Source of the DNA: Pleurocapsa sp. PCC 7327
GTDB taxonomy: Bacteria > Cyanobacteriota > Cyanobacteriia > Cyanobacteriales > Microcystaceae
Length of the DNA: 64,000 nt
Assembly: GCF_000317025.1 (NCBI RefSeq)
Contig: NC_019689.1
Span: forward strand, 1,651,501-1,715,500
Direction: 5' to 3'
The notes beneath the pieces were generated by a model. The model searched no databases and was not told where the DNA came from. It saw only the letters and a program-made list of their open reading frames with translations. Below are positions 36,849 through 50,091 of the stretch, one piece after another; the stretch's first letter is position 1; each line of letters begins with the position of its first letter. The position numbers and the translations under genes were made by a program.

Positions 36849-37142
36849 TTAGCAATATAGGGTTATATCTTCATGACATTCATCTGCCAAATAGCAGAGA
36901 GCTTTAAATCTTAGTTCGACTAATTGTTCGTAGAAAGGATTGAGCTTGCAAAGGGGTGGTATGTGTAGTACTGTGCGATTGAAAAGTTTAATTTCTCTTT
37001 CAAAAGGACAGCGGGCAGGAATTAGCCGGCACAATACACGAGCCAATCGATCGCTATTAATTTCTATGGATTCTAACCACTGGCGTACCTGGTGTAATGG
37101 TTCGATGTTGAAATTAAAATTATGAGAAGTAAAATTTTTCAT
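36849..37142 (-). CDS. Mo-dependent nitrogenase C-terminus-like protein (pfam06967)
   Basis: A 97-residue protein with the conserved run ARVLCRLIPARCPFEREI, IPPLCKLNPFYEQLVELRF and ALCYLADECHEDIT, rich in cysteine. This domain is annotated from its occurrence with nitrogenase proteins but is widespread as a small stand-alone protein in cyanobacteria, including species that do not fix nitrogen. No nif gene is nearby, so nitrogen fixation should not be inferred. Confidence 0.85.
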   Translation of the reverse strand: MKNFTSHNFNFNIEPLHQVRQWLESIEINSDRLARVLCRLIPARCPFEREIKLFNRTVLHIPPLCKLNPFYEQLVELRFKALCYLADECHEDITLYC

Positions 37143-37228
37143 TGGGTTGAGCTTGTCACTAATTAAAAAACTGAGATTTTACCCATTCTCTTGACTGCAT
37201 AAGGTCGATTTTGGCAAAGGAAAGATTT

Positions 37229-37321
37229 TTAGGGAGTAGCCAAAAAATAAGCCAGTACGATCGCGCCGATCCCAATAGCAGCACTAGAGAGCAGAGGAGT
37301 CCATTGAAGTAGTGAAATCAT
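37229..37321 (-). CDS. Candidate 30-residue single-helix membrane microprotein
   Basis: ATG at 37321 and TAA at 37229-37231 enclose 30 codons. The product starts MISLLQWTPLLSS and continues with a hydrophobic helix, AAIGIGAIVLAYFLATP. Size and hydrophobicity resemble the tiny subunits of photosystems, cytochrome b6f or NDH-1, but it does not match any of them that I can recall. The codons include a HIP1-like site. No strong ribosome binding site is seen (AGGA is 17 bases upstream). It is the only plausible gene in the 310-bp gap. Confidence 0.45.
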   Translation of the reverse strand: MISLLQWTPLLSSAAIGIGAIVLAYFLATP

Positions 37322-37452
37322 AACCAAGCGAGTTTTCCTACAAGGAACTTTAGATGCACAACTCGGCTAATTGGCTGCGAGATCGTCTCAGCCTGAGTTG
37401 CTGTATCTTGACGTTAGAGCGGAAAAATGAAGAACCAATGAAGACAATTCAA

Positions 37453-37833
37453 TTAATCTTCCCAGCCTAAAATTTCTGCTACGCTATTGGCTAAAGTCAT
37501 TGTCTTGAAAGGTTTGGGGATCGTTCCTGCCACCTTTAGTCCGACGAAGCGTTGGCGATCGCTAGCTTGCACCTTAGCCGTTAGCAAAATTACCGGGATC
37601 TGGGCGGTGGCTGGATTCGCTTGTAGCTTCTGAAAAGTCTCGATGCCGTCCATATCCGGCATCATAACATCCAAGAGAATCGCATCTGGCTGTTGGGTTG
37701 CGGCTATTTGCAGCCCCTCGCTCCCCGAACTTGCCATCGATACCTGCCAACCGCCCACGACTTCCAGGGCGACTTGCGCCACGTCTCGGATGTCCTCGTC
37801 ATCGTCAACGATCAGAATGTGTCTGACTGTCAC
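37453..37833 (-). CDS. Single-domain response regulator ending the phosphorelay operon
   Basis: A 126-residue receiver: ILIVDDDEDIRDVAQ, acceptor Asp in AILLDVMMPDMDG (near residue 54) and Lys near 107 in GTIPKPFKTM. The usual conserved Thr/Ser is in ILLTAK. Its start overlaps the end of the hybrid kinase gene by 29 bases, which implies translational coupling and makes this receiver a likely output or phosphate sink of that kinase. Confidence 0.92.
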   Translation of the reverse strand: MTVRHILIVDDDEDIRDVAQVALEVVGGWQVSMASSGSEGLQIAATQQPDAILLDVMMPDMDGIETFQKLQANPATAQIPVILLTAKVQASDRQRFVGLKVAGTIPKPFKTMTLANSVAEILGWED

Positions 37834-40800
37834 GGTTGTCGTCCCCCTTCCTGTATCGAATAATCCGACCGAGCAATTTAATGACTCGCTGCTCGAATTG
37901 CTCTGGCGTAATGCGACCTTTGGTCAAAAATAGCGTCTGTCCTAACTTTAGACGTTCTCGCTCCGAATCGTCTAAATCTTTGGACGTATAAACGACTAGA
38001 GGAACTTGGCACAAGCGGTTATGCTGTCGAAGCCAGTCTACTACGGCAAAGCCATCGCATTCTGGCAGAATGAGATCGAGCACCAACAGATCGGGAAAAA
38101 TTTGCTGACTCAATTGGATAGCTTCTCGTCCCGTCTGAGCGTGGTAAGTCTCAATGCCATGGCGATCGAACATGGCAATCAGGATTTGTGCTAGATCTGC
38201 GTCGTCTTCTACAATGAGGACTTTAACTTTTCTATTTGGATCGGTCAAGATTCGTTCCAGTGCTTGGAGGAGCGATCGCTCGTCTGGAGGTTTAACGATC
38301 CAATCGCTGACTTCTGGAGTCGCTTTTCTGGCATCGGGAAATAAACCACTGAGAATAATGACGGGAATATTTTTCGTCTGAGCGCGTTCTTTTAGCGTCG
38401 CTAAAGTTTCCCAGCCATTCATACCGGGCATCATCAGGTTAAGGAGAATGACATCGGGTTGTTCTTGCGCTGCTAGCTTGACTGCCTCTTGTCCCGAAGC
38501 GGCGGTAATGACTTGATAATCTTGATGTTCTAGCACCATTCGCACCACAGAACGAACTGAAGCATCGTCATCGCAAACTAATACCAATGGACCGCTAGGA
38601 TGAGTGCTGGCTTTTATTTCTTCTTCTTGCGCCAGAGGCAGGGTGAAAGAAAAGGTACTGCCTTCTCCGAGAAGGCTCTCAGCCCAGATCTGACCTCCGT
38701 GGTGCTGCACGATGCTGCGGCAGACAGCTAATCCCAAACCCGTCCCTCCTTTTTGACGCGAATCAGAGGCATCGACCTGCTGAAAGCGTCCGAAGATTGT
38801 CTCGATTTTATCAGGAGGAATCCCCCGTCCTTGGTCGCGAACTCGAAAGAGTATGTAACTCGGTTCCTTCTCTCTCACTTCGGCAGTCAGCCACACGGTA
38901 GAACCTGGGGGTGAAAATTTAATGGCATTGCTGAGTAGATTCGTGAAAACTTGAACGATTCGGTCGGGATCTGCCCATAATCGAACCGATAGAGGAGAGA
39001 CGGATAAAGTGACTCCCGCTGCAACCGCCATGCTTTGCATGACCTCTACCGAAGCCGTCATCAAGTTAGCAGCATCGCAGGCTTGTTTGGTTATCGTGGC
39101 TTTGCCCGATTCAATGCGTTCGATATCCAGGATATCGTTAATCAAGCGGACTAACCGATCGGCGTTCTTGGCAGCAATATTGAGCATGTGCTGACTTCGT
39201 TCGGGTTGGCTACTCAAGACACCGCTGGCAAGCAGATCCAAGGCACCGAGTATGGAAGTGAGGGGAGTGCGCAATTCGTGGCTGACTATAGAGACGAACT
39301 CATCCTTGAGCCGTTCGATTTCTCGGCGATCGCTGATATCCTTCATAAAGCAGTAGTGCCCGACAAACTGCTGTTTGTCAGAGACTTTGACCATCACAAC
39401 TTGCTTATCAAAGACCGATCCGTCTTTTCGCAATGCCCTGACTTCCATTTCCGCTTTGCCGTTAGCGAGTAGCTTTTGGTAGGCAGCTCTCATTTTTTCC
39501 CGGTCTTCTGGATGGACGATCGCTTGCCAGTCCATGCCGATCAACTCTTCAGGGGCATAGCCAACCATGCTGGCGTAAGCCTGGTTGACGTAGATGTAAC
39601 GTCCTTGCACGTCTAGCCGCGAGATGCCTTCTACCGCACTTTCAAGGGCATTGGTGACGACAAGCAGTTCTTCTTGGGAACGGGCTATTTCTTGACGCTG
39701 GCGAATTTCTCGTTCTAGGAGTTGCGCTTGGGCTAGGGCAATGCCAATCTGGTCTGCCAACTGCCGCAGAAGTTCGGTTTCAAAGCTAGACCACTGACGA
39801 GGGGAGGCGCACTGATGGGCAATTAATAGTCCCCAGAGTTCTTCTTTTTGAAGGATGGGAACGACTAAGTTGGCTTTCACGCCAAACTGCTGGAGAAATT
39901 CGACGTGGCAAGGTTGGATGTCAGCCCGTTCGATATCGTCGATCGCGCTCACTCGTCCCTGGCGGTATCGTTCTAGATATCCTTCCTGAAAGCAGGGATC
40001 GACAATGTTCTGTCCGAGAGTGACCGGAAAGCCGGGAACCACCGACTCTTGAACCACCGTTCCCGATCCGTCTGCATGAATCTCAAAGAGCAAAACGCGA
40101 TCGGCCTCCAGAAATCCCTGCACTTCTGTAACGGTGGTTTGCAGAATTGTTTCGAGTTTCAGAGAGCGACGAATCTTGAGGGTAAGTTCGGCAAAGAGTT
40201 GCGATCGCAAGTGTCGGCGCTGCAATTCAGCTTCGGAGCGCCTGCGTTCTATTTCTGAGCTAGCACGAACGGCAAAAATTGTCAAGACTTCTTCCATCAA
40301 ACGGGTATCTTCTAGCGGTTTGCGGCTGAGGACGGCGATTAACCCCAGAGGGTGACCCGTTGAATCAAACAGTGGAGCGCCCAGATAGCTTTGAGCTTCT
40401 ATTGCTGCGAGATAGGCATCTAAGGGAAATTGCTGCCCAACGTCGCGGGGATAGACTCTTGGCTGCTGACCCACAACCTGCGCGCAGGGAGTATTGGCGA
40501 GGACGTACTCGAAATTGTCAAGGATTTGACCGTTGCCGCAGCCAGCAATTATCCTAATGCGATCGCCTTCTGGCTCGACTAACTCGCCGACGAAGGCATA
40601 TTCGACTCCCAGCGCTTTGGTGAGGTACTGTACCAGCGACTGAAAGAAAGCTTCTCCCGTCTCGGCGGAAACGCCCAAAGTAATATTGCGCAGGATTTCT
40701 TCTCTGTGCTTGCGATCGCTAATGTCGTGGAAATAAACCGATAAGCCTTCTTTAGATGGATAGGCATGCACTTCAAACCAGGTAGCAAGCGGCGGATAAA

Positions 40801-42447
40801 ACTCCTCAAATTCGACGTTAACTCGTTCTGAGACAGCTTTGTGATATTCTCGATCGAAAGTAGAACCCACGGCTTCGGGAAACTCATTCCAGACATTCTT
40901 GCCTAGAAGTTCTTCTCGCTTCCTTTGCAGGCGCAATTCTGCTTGTCGGTTGATATAAGTAAATCGCCACTCTTTGTCTAAAGTAAAAAAGGCATCGCCG
41001 ATACTTTCCAGAATATTCGTAACTTGGCTTCTCGCGGCTTCTGCATCGGCCCGTGCCGCTTGTTCTCGCTCTAATAGCCGAGCCAGTTCTTTCTCTGCCC
41101 GTTTGCGATCGCTGATATCGCTGCCAATGCCGAGAAACCCAGTAACATTCCCCTCTGCGTCGTACAAAGCCGTTACTGACAGCAGCACGGGAAAACGGCT
41201 GCCATCTTTGCGAATATAAGTCCATTCTCGCTCGTCTGGCTCTTCCCGACGCGCCTTAGCGACAAAAGCCTCAAATCCTGGTTCGATGGCAACTCCCAAC
41301 TCTTGAGATAGCTCTTGCGCCCGCTGCCTAACTTCGTCCTCGTCGTGGATGATAACGGGGGTTGTTTTCCCAACTACCTCTGCCGCTGTATATCCCAACC
41401 ACCGCTCCGCAGCCGTATTAAAGGTAGTTATAGTGCCATCTACCGTCGTAGAAATTATCGTGTAGTTGGCGCTATCCAAAATCGCTCGCTGTAGCATTGT
41501 TGCCTCTTGGATTTTTGCTCTCTCGCGAGTTAATTGTTGATTGATAGCTTTTATGCTTCGCGCGTACCCCTGAGCTTTTTGAGCGAAACGAACGGCTCCG
41601 GCGAGCAGCACGCCTATGACTAGCCCTCCACCCAACACGACTGCGGGGAGAAGGGAGCGTTCCTCAGCCAGCAGGGTGCTGGTTGGGTACACTCGCAAGC
41701 GCCAGGTAACGCCCTCAAAATGTACGTTTGCCTCGCGGCTCCATTTTCTCTCAAGTTGCCTGTCCGATTTAGAGCGATCGCGGCGGTAAATTTCTTCGCT
41801 GCCGTCGAAAATCGCGATCGCATATCCCGGCGCAACATGTTGGGGCAACAGAGTATCGAATAGCGACTGAGTGCGAAAAACCCCAAGGATAAAACCGTCG
41901 AAGGATTTTGGATTAATTGTCCCTTGTTTCCCATCTTCTAAAAAAAGGGGAACGTACACTAAAAACCCCTTACCTCCTTGTGTGAGGGTAATAGTGCGAG
42001 TGATGGTTACAGTCTCCCGTTGGCGAGCTTCTTCCAGGGCAAATCGCCGCCGTTCCTCTGATGCGAGATTGAGGTTTTGCGCAGCTTCATTGCCTGCTAG
42101 CGGGACGATCCAACGAACATAATAAGCAGAGTCTACCCATTCGATCGCCTGAAAACCAGGAAAATCTCTAATGTAGTTAGTGGCATCTACCTGCCATTCA
42201 GCTTGAGGAGTTCCGCTTTGTCGTTCCCAGCGCTCTGCCATCCGCTTTAGGGCAAGAATGCGATTGCGCATCTGTCCGGTCACTTCCTGACTCGCACCTG
42301 TAGCGGTCGATTCAACTTTTCTGAGGATCTGAACGCGATCGCGATCGACTAATGTCTGAGCGAGCCACAGAGTCGCAATCCAAACCCCTAATCCAGCCAG
42401 TGCGGGAAGCGATCGCATCTGCCAAAATTTTGTCGTTTGCAGTTTCC

Positions 42448-42451
<4 letters not shown>
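37805..42451 (-). CDS. Large hybrid histidine kinase (CHASE-PAS-PAS-GAF-GAF-PAS-HK-REC-REC)
   Basis: A 1548-residue sensor. Order: membrane helix (about 14-32), extracytoplasmic CHASE domain (about 70-255), second helix (about 268-290), PAS (about 325-450), PAS (about 470-580), two GAF domains (about 590-755 and 775-930; the second has ANLVVPILQKEELWGLLIAHQ), PAS/PAC (about 945-1040), HisKA with VSIVSHELRTPL (His near 1058), ATPase (FTNLLSNAIKFSPPG, RDQGRGIPP, GGTGLGLAVC) and two receivers (about 1305-1540). The first receiver has Asn in VILLNLMMPGMNG where the acceptor Asp is expected, so it is probably not phosphorylated; the second has DLLVLDLILPECDG. It senses through CHASE and passes phosphate within the operon. 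Confidence 0.93.
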
Positions 42452-44790
<2,339 letters not shown>

Positions 44791-44911
44791 GGCGGTCAAT
44801 TACCGCAAGCGATCGCGCCTTGAGTGAAGAGAAGGAGAACTAATCTCAGCTTAGCCTGCTTTAAGTCGGGAAAGCGATTTTAGTTTGTCAATTGAAACAG
44901 TTCCTAGAAAC

Positions 44912-44937
44912 CAAAAAATAGCGGGCGCTTTGCCCGC
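44912..44937 (-). terminator. Rho-independent terminator of the ctaA-ctaB unit
   Basis: On the minus strand GCGGGC and GCCCGC (44921-44937) form a 6-bp stem around a 5-base loop followed by TATTTTTT. It lies 29 bp after the ctaB stop. Confidence 0.75.
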
Positions 44938-44965
44938 ACTAGACTCAGTAGAAAAAAAATGAATG

Positions 44966-45940
44966 TTATAGGCTCGGAATCAGGCTCAAGAGCGAATTCA
45001 AATTCTCTGCCACGACGGTCGCTACGCGATCGCTCATCGGCAAGCTATCGACGACCATACCCGTACACAATAACATCAGGTAAAGGATCGAATATTTAAA
45101 CAGCGATCGCGCGACATCTTTATCAAAAGGTGCTTGCTTGAGCTGCCATGCCTTGCGGATAAAAATGCTTCCCAAAACGACCGCTATGCAAGCATACAGC
45201 ACTCCCGCTGCTCCTAATGGATAAACGAGCAACAAGGTACAAGGCACGACTAACAGCGTGTAAATCCAAATTTGACGACCCGTTGCTTCTTCGCCTTCTA
45301 CAACGGGCAACATCGGCACGTTCGCCTGGGCGTAGTCGTCTTCGATCGTCAGCGCCAGTGCCCAGAAATGGGGCGGAGTCCACAGAAAAATAATTGTAAA
45401 TAAGACCCAAGCCGCCCAGTTTAAATCGCCCGTCACGGCCGCCCAACCCACTAATGGGGGAATTGCCCCTGCCGCCCCGCCAATGACAATGTTTTGAGTT
45501 GTATGGCGCTTGAGTAAATGGGTATAGACGAGCATATAAAATCCAATACCAGACATTGCCAAGATCGCGCTGAGAAGGTTAACGAATGCGGTTAGCAAAC
45601 TGAAGGAGAGAATCGCTAGGATAATGGCAAAGATGAGGGCATGGCGAGGCTGTACTCGACCGGAAGGAATGGGACGCGCCCTCGTCCGCAACATGTCATA
45701 GTCGATATCGCGATCGTAAATACAGTTGAGCGTTTGAGCAGAAGCGGCTGCTAAAGTTCCTCCGACTAGAGTTACTAAAAGTTTCAAGGGGTCTACTCTG
45801 CCGCCAGATGCCATCCACATTGCTGCTGCTGTAGTAATTAGCAACAAGGGAATAATCCGAGGTTTGGTTAATTGGTAGTAGCTTTTAATGATTCCTACAA
45901 AATTTTCGTTGCGTCGGACAACATTCGTCCCAATTGTCAT
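44966..45940 (-). CDS. ctaB: Protoheme IX farnesyltransferase (heme O synthase)
   Basis: This membrane prenyltransferase adds a farnesyl group to heme B, giving heme O, the first step towards heme A. The 324-residue protein has multiple membrane helices and the UbiA-type motifs [19 protein letters not shown] and the second aspartate loop near [28 protein letters not shown] near residue 28 is also typical. It follows ctaA after 84 bp on the same strand and ends at a terminator. Confidence 0.96.
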   Translation of the reverse strand: MTIGTNVVRRNENFVGIIKSYYQLTKPRIIPLLLITTAAAMWMASGGRVDPLKLLVTLVGGTLAAASAQTLNCIYDRDIDYDMLRTRARPIPSGRVQPRHALIFAIILAILSFSLLTAFVNLLSAILAMSGIGFYMLVYTHLLKRHTTQNIVIGGAAGAIPPLVGWAAVTGDLNWAAWVLFTIIFLWTPPHFWALALTIEDDYAQANVPMLPVVEGEEATGRQIWIYTLLVVPCTLLLVYPLGAAGVLYACIAVVLGSIFIRKAWQLKQAPFDKDVARSLFKYSILYLMLLCTGMVVDSLPMSDRVATVVAENLNSLLSLIPSL

Positions 45941-46024
45941 TGAATTTAAATCCTCAATCAGTAATCAGCGATCGGTGTTAGAGACGCGATCGATCCCGTC
46001 TGTACATCAGTTAATGTTTAATGT

Positions 46025-46951
46025 TTATCGATAACTGACGCGATCGCGTAGCGCGAAGACGCTAAAAGCTACTAGAGTAGCGAGTAAAGCAGCGCCTACT
46101 GTATGATGGGCAACCGTCAGGGGTTCTACTTGCAAACGCAACCGGAAGGTCGCAATCCCCAGTAAGATTTGTAGGGCGACTAACCCCCCCACAACCGAGG
46201 CGAGTTTTCGCATAACTGGAGCCAGTGCGGGAGTTCGCCAGGTCATAACCACGACGGCTAAACATCCCAACGTTGCGGGGATGACCCCCAGAATGTGACT
46301 GTTCATCACTGCGCAAAGCTGAGAAGTTCCCAAACATTGATGGAGCGCCCAGCGAGAGGCGACTAAGCCGCCCAGCAAACTTTGTAAGTAAACCAGAATA
46401 GCAGCCGTCAATCCAACCCAAGTTAACTTAGCCCCCGTGCCCGTACCTTGGTAGGGAGTCAGGCTGATTGCAATGACGATTAACGTACTCAAAAATGTCA
46501 TTGCCGTGCCCAAGTGAGCGGTTACGATATCAAACCGCAGCAGTTCAGTTACGGTCAGTCCGCCCAGGATACCTTGGAAAACGATTAACCCCAGAGCAAA
46601 TATGGAAGCCCATGGCAGCCAATTGGGAAGGTTTCGCCGATACCACCCCGATAAACCGACCAGCGCGATCGTGCTACAGCCGATTAAAGCGGCATCCAAG
46701 CGATGAAACCACTCCAAAAATACCTGAAGGTTCATCTGCTGGCTGGGAATTAGTTGTCCGTAACATAGGGGCCAGTCGGGACAGGCTAGTCCGGCATTCA
46801 TGACCCTGGTGGCACTGCCAACTGCCATTAATAGCAGCGTTGCGATCGCTATCTTCCATACTAAACGACGCATCCACTTTTGGACTGGCGACTCGGTTGG
46901 GAAAGGTTTTTGGGAGGCTTCGATCTGAGAGCGAAGAATCGATTCTGTCAT
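46025..46951 (-). CDS. ctaA: Heme A synthase (COX15/CtaA)
   Basis: CtaA oxidises heme O to heme A for cytochrome oxidase. The 308-residue protein has eight hydrophobic segments and the conserved parts GLACPDWPLCYGQLIP, EWFHRLDAAL, TAHLGTAMTFL and VAHHTVGAALL, which supply the heme-ligating histidines. It is the first gene of the ctaA-ctaB unit and is divergent from ctaC-D-E, so heme A supply and oxidase genes share one control region. Confidence 0.96.
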   Translation of the reverse strand: MTESILRSQIEASQKPFPTESPVQKWMRRLVWKIAIATLLLMAVGSATRVMNAGLACPDWPLCYGQLIPSQQMNLQVFLEWFHRLDAALIGCSTIALVGLSGWYRRNLPNWLPWASIFALGLIVFQGILGGLTVTELLRFDIVTAHLGTAMTFLSTLIVIAISLTPYQGTGTGAKLTWVGLTAAILVYLQSLLGGLVASRWALHQCLGTSQLCAVMNSHILGVIPATLGCLAVVVMTWRTPALAPVMRKLASVVGGLVALQILLGIATFRLRLQVEPLTVAHHTVGAALLATLVAFSVFALRDRVSYR

Positions 46952-47090
46952 ATGACGAATAATCTGGTTAAAAGGTTGCCTAGAAATGGGGATTGACCTG
47001 CTAGGCTAATTTCGTTGTTGAAAACAAACTCAGGCTCTACTTATCTACTAATTGCTTTGTTACCAGCTTGTGAGGAATCTTCAGACTGAG

Positions 47091-47119
47091 TTTACAATTC
47101 AGTTACATTTAGTTACATC
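47091..47119 (+). promoter_or_regulatory. HLR1-like direct repeats in the ctaA/ctaC control region
   Basis: GTTACATT (47102-47109), two bases, then GTTACATC (47112-47119) match the cyanobacterial HLR1 consensus of two (G/T)TTACA(T/A)(T/A) units two bases apart at all but the last base. A third unit, TTTACAAT, lies at 47091-47098. HLR1 is bound by the response regulator RpaB, and related sites by RpaA. A GATAAT -10-like box follows at 47128-47133. Confidence 0.55.
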
Positions 47120-47257
47120 TCGTTGGAGATAATGCGTTAGTAAGGGAGCGATCCCAAAGAAAAGCTAAAGATGGGATTGAGAATTTTCGAGACCCATCAA
47201 ATTTCTTTAACAAATTGGCTACCTTGTATATAGGCAAAAGACTATTAGTTGAGAACC

Positions 47258-48271
47258 GTGAATATTCCAAGCAACATCATTACACTGATTATCGGGATCG
47301 TCTTAACCCTAGTCAGCCTCTGGTATGGTCAAAACCACGGTTTATTACCCGTTGCTGCTTCCCAAGAGGCAGAGCAGGTAGACGGAATCTTCAATTTCAT
47401 GATGACCATTGCCACGGGTCTATTTCTTCTGATCGAAGGCGTACTTCTCTATTGTGTCTTTAAATTTCGCAGGCGCAAAGGGGATAAAACCGACGGTCCT
47501 CCCATCGAAGGCAACGTGCCGCTAGAAGTTCTGTGGACGGCAATTCCCACCGCGATTGTCTTGGTTCTCGCTATCTACAGTTTTGAGGTCTACAACAATA
47601 TGGGAGGTCTCAATCCAATGGCTTCTCACGACATGGGATCGCACCAAATGACTCATCAGACGGCAGTTCCCCCATCTTCCTCCGAGCAAGTGGCACTTGC
47701 CTCAGATGCCAATGGTCAACGAATCGCTCTCGGATTGGGTGCTTCTCCAAACGAGCAAGCGAAAGAGCCACCCCTAACGGTTAATGTCAACGGCATTCAA
47801 TATGCTTGGATTTTTACCTATCCAAGTGCGGGGATCGTTTCTGGCGAGTTGCACGTTCCTGTAGGACAACCGATTCAACTCAATATATCGGCGGGCGATG
47901 TCATACATGCCTTTTGGGTGCCACAATTGCGGATTAAGCAAGATGCGATTCCGGGACGAGATGCCCAACTGACCTTTACGGCTACTCGCACTGGCAAATA
48001 TCCTGTTATCTGCGCCGAACTCTGCGGGGCTTACCATGGCGGCATGAAGACCTATCTTTACGTTCAAACCCCAGAAGAATACAACCAATGGGTACAAGAC
48101 AATACCCTCGCTCAAAAAGAAGATTTTAATAAGGCAGTAGCCGTTAATTCAGCTAACGTTTCCAATGGCGAATTTTTAGCGCCCTATACCCAAGAAATGG
48201 GGATTGAAGCTGAAACCTTAGACCAATTACACGCCTTACATCATTCGATGGTTAGCACGAATCACAACTAA
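47258..48271 (+). CDS. ctaC: Cytochrome c oxidase subunit II
   Basis: About 337 residues from GTG 47258, which gives MNIPSNIITLI and matches the family start; a TTG at 47249 is possible. The N-terminal part has two membrane helices (about 6-25 and 45-70). The C-terminal cupredoxin domain carries the CuA site CAELCGAYHGGM (Cx3Cx3H). Between them is a histidine/methionine-rich spacer (about 120-150) typical of cyanobacterial CtaC. This subunit accepts electrons from cytochrome c6 or plastocyanin. First gene of ctaC-D-E. Confidence 0.96.
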   Translation: MNIPSNIITLIIGIVLTLVSLWYGQNHGLLPVAASQEAEQVDGIFNFMMTIATGLFLLIEGVLLYCVFKFRRRKGDKTDGPPIEGNVPLEVLWTAIPTAIVLVLAIYSFEVYNNMGGLNPMASHDMGSHQMTHQTAVPPSSSEQVALASDANGQRIALGLGASPNEQAKEPPLTVNVNGIQYAWIFTYPSAGIVSGELHVPVGQPIQLNISAGDVIHAFWVPQLRIKQDAIPGRDAQLTFTATRTGKYPVICAELCGAYHGGMKTYLYVQTPEEYNQWVQDNTLAQKEDFNKAVAVNSANVSNGEFLAPYTQEMGIEAETLDQLHALHHSMVSTNHN

Positions 48272-48313
48272 CTAACCAAGGACAAGTGACGAAGGACTTT
48301 TGACAAAAGACAA

Positions 48314-49990
48314 ATGACGACCATATCAGCAGAAACTCAAACGATTCCTAAGCCTTCCGAACACAGACAACGGAAGTGGCAAGACTATTTCACCTTTAAC
48401 ACCGACCATAAGGTGATCGGAATACAATATCTGGTCACTTCGTTTTTCTTCTTTGTTGTCGGCGGTGTAGAAGCAACGATCATGCGAACCGAGTTGGCAA
48501 CTCCCGATCCCGATTTTGTCAGTCCCGAATTTTACAATCAACTGCTGACGTTGCACGGAACGACCATGATCTTTTTGTGGATCGTACCAGCCGGAGCAGC
48601 ATTTGCCAATTTCTTGATTCCGTTGATGATCGGTGCTGAGGATATGGCATTTCCTCGCCTGAATGCAGTTGCCTTTTGGATGTTTCCCATCGGTGGCGTG
48701 TTGCTGTTGTTGAGCTTTTTAGTCGGACCCGCCCAAGCTGGATGGACGTCTTACCCTCCGTTGAGCTTGATTTCTGGCAAGTGGGGCGAGGAGATTTGGA
48801 TTCTGAGCGTCTTAATTGCGGGAACCTCTTCGATTTTAGGGGCAATTAACTTTGTCACCACGATTTTGAAGATGCGGATACCCGATATGGATCTCCACAG
48901 CATGCCTTTGTTTTGCTGGTCAATGCTGGCGACTTCATCGCTAATTTTGATAGCTACTCCGGTTTTAGCAGCCGCTTTGATTCTGCTGTCTTTCGATCTG
49001 ATTGCCGGGACGCATTTCTTTAATCCGACTGGCGGAGGCGATCCGGTTGTTTACCAACATATGTTTTGGTTTTACTCCCATCCAGCTGTATATATCATGA
49101 TTTTGCCCTTTTTTGGGGTGATATCGGAGGTTTTACCCGTTCACTCTCGCAAATCGATTTTTGGCTATCGGGCGATCGCTTACTCCAGTTTGGCGATCGC
49201 ATTTTTGGGCTTAATCGTTTGGGCGCACCACATGTTTACTAGCGGCACTCCTGGCTGGTTGCGGATGTTCTTCATGGCAACTACTATGCTTATTGCCGTG
49301 CCGACAGGAATTAAAGTCTTTAGCTGGTGTGCCACGATTTGGGGAGGCAAAATCAACCTCGATAGCCCCATGCTATTTGCGCTAGGCTTCATCTCCTCCT
49401 TCTTGATTGGCGGTTTAACTGGGGTCATGGTTGCCTCGGTTCCCTTTGACATCCACGTTCACGACACCTATTTTGTCGTCGGACACCTTCATTACGTCCT
49501 CTTTGGCGGGAGTGTCTTAGGGCTATTCGCCGGGTTCTATCATTGGTTCCCCAAGATGACAGGGCGGATGTTCAATCAAACCCTGGGCAGAATTCACTTT
49601 GCGCTCACCTTCATCGGTTTAAACCTCACCTTCATGCCAATGCACGAACTTGGGTTATTGGGAATGAATCGCCGAATTGCTTTGTATGATGTCGAATTTC
49701 AGCCCTTGAACGTACTCGCGACAGTTGGGGCATACATCACGGCAGTTTCGATGTTTCCCTTCGTTATTAACGTTATTTGGAGCCTCATTAAAGGCGAAAA
49801 AGCCGGACGCAATCCTTGGGGTGCTTTGACGTTAGAATGGCAAACCAGTTCGCCTCCGATTATTGAAAACTTTGAAGAAGAACCCGTTCTCTGGGCAGGC
49901 CCCTACGAATACGGCATCGATGCAGAAACCTCTGGCGAAGAGGAATCGATCGCCGAGTTGCTTGCTAAGGTCGGTTCTGAATCGAGGTAA
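48314..49990 (+). CDS. ctaD: Cytochrome c oxidase subunit I
   Basis: A 558-residue twelve-helix catalytic subunit that binds low-spin heme A and the heme a3-CuB centre. Key segments are LTLHGTTMIFLW (heme a ligand region), FWFYSHPAVYIMILP (CuB ligand His and the cross-linked Tyr region), WAHHMFTSG (the two other CuB histidines) and VHDTYFVVGHLHYVLFGG (heme ligands). It lies 42 bp after ctaC, the spacer consisting of short GAC/AAG-rich repeats. Confidence 0.98.
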   Translation: MTTISAETQTIPKPSEHRQRKWQDYFTFNTDHKVIGIQYLVTSFFFFVVGGVEATIMRTELATPDPDFVSPEFYNQLLTLHGTTMIFLWIVPAGAAFANFLIPLMIGAEDMAFPRLNAVAFWMFPIGGVLLLLSFLVGPAQAGWTSYPPLSLISGKWGEEIWILSVLIAGTSSILGAINFVTTILKMRIPDMDLHSMPLFCWSMLATSSLILIATPVLAAALILLSFDLIAGTHFFNPTGGGDPVVYQHMFWFYSHPAVYIMILPFFGVISEVLPVHSRKSIFGYRAIAYSSLAIAFLGLIVWAHHMFTSGTPGWLRMFFMATTMLIAVPTGIKVFSWCATIWGGKINLDSPMLFALGFISSFLIGGLTGVMVASVPFDIHVHDTYFVVGHLHYVLFGGSVLGLFAGFYHWFPKMTGRMFNQTLGRIHFALTFIGLNLTFMPMHELGLLGMNRRIALYDVEFQPLNVLATVGAYITAVSMFPFVINVIWSLIKGEKAGRNPWGALTLEWQTSSPPIIENFEEEPVLWAGPYEYGIDAETSGEEESIAELLAKVGSESR

Positions 49991-50091
49991 TCGGGAGCGG
50001 TTAGTCGTTAGTCATTAGTGAAAAAGCTCTACTGACGAGCGAAGACTAACTAACAACAGATAATTAGTAACTAACAGAGAATAAAAGGTTT

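Noticed and set aside
36849-37142. Evidence for nitrogen fixation from the Mo-nitrogenase C-terminus protein
   Set aside because: The domain also occurs in non-fixing cyanobacteria and no nif gene is present in the window.
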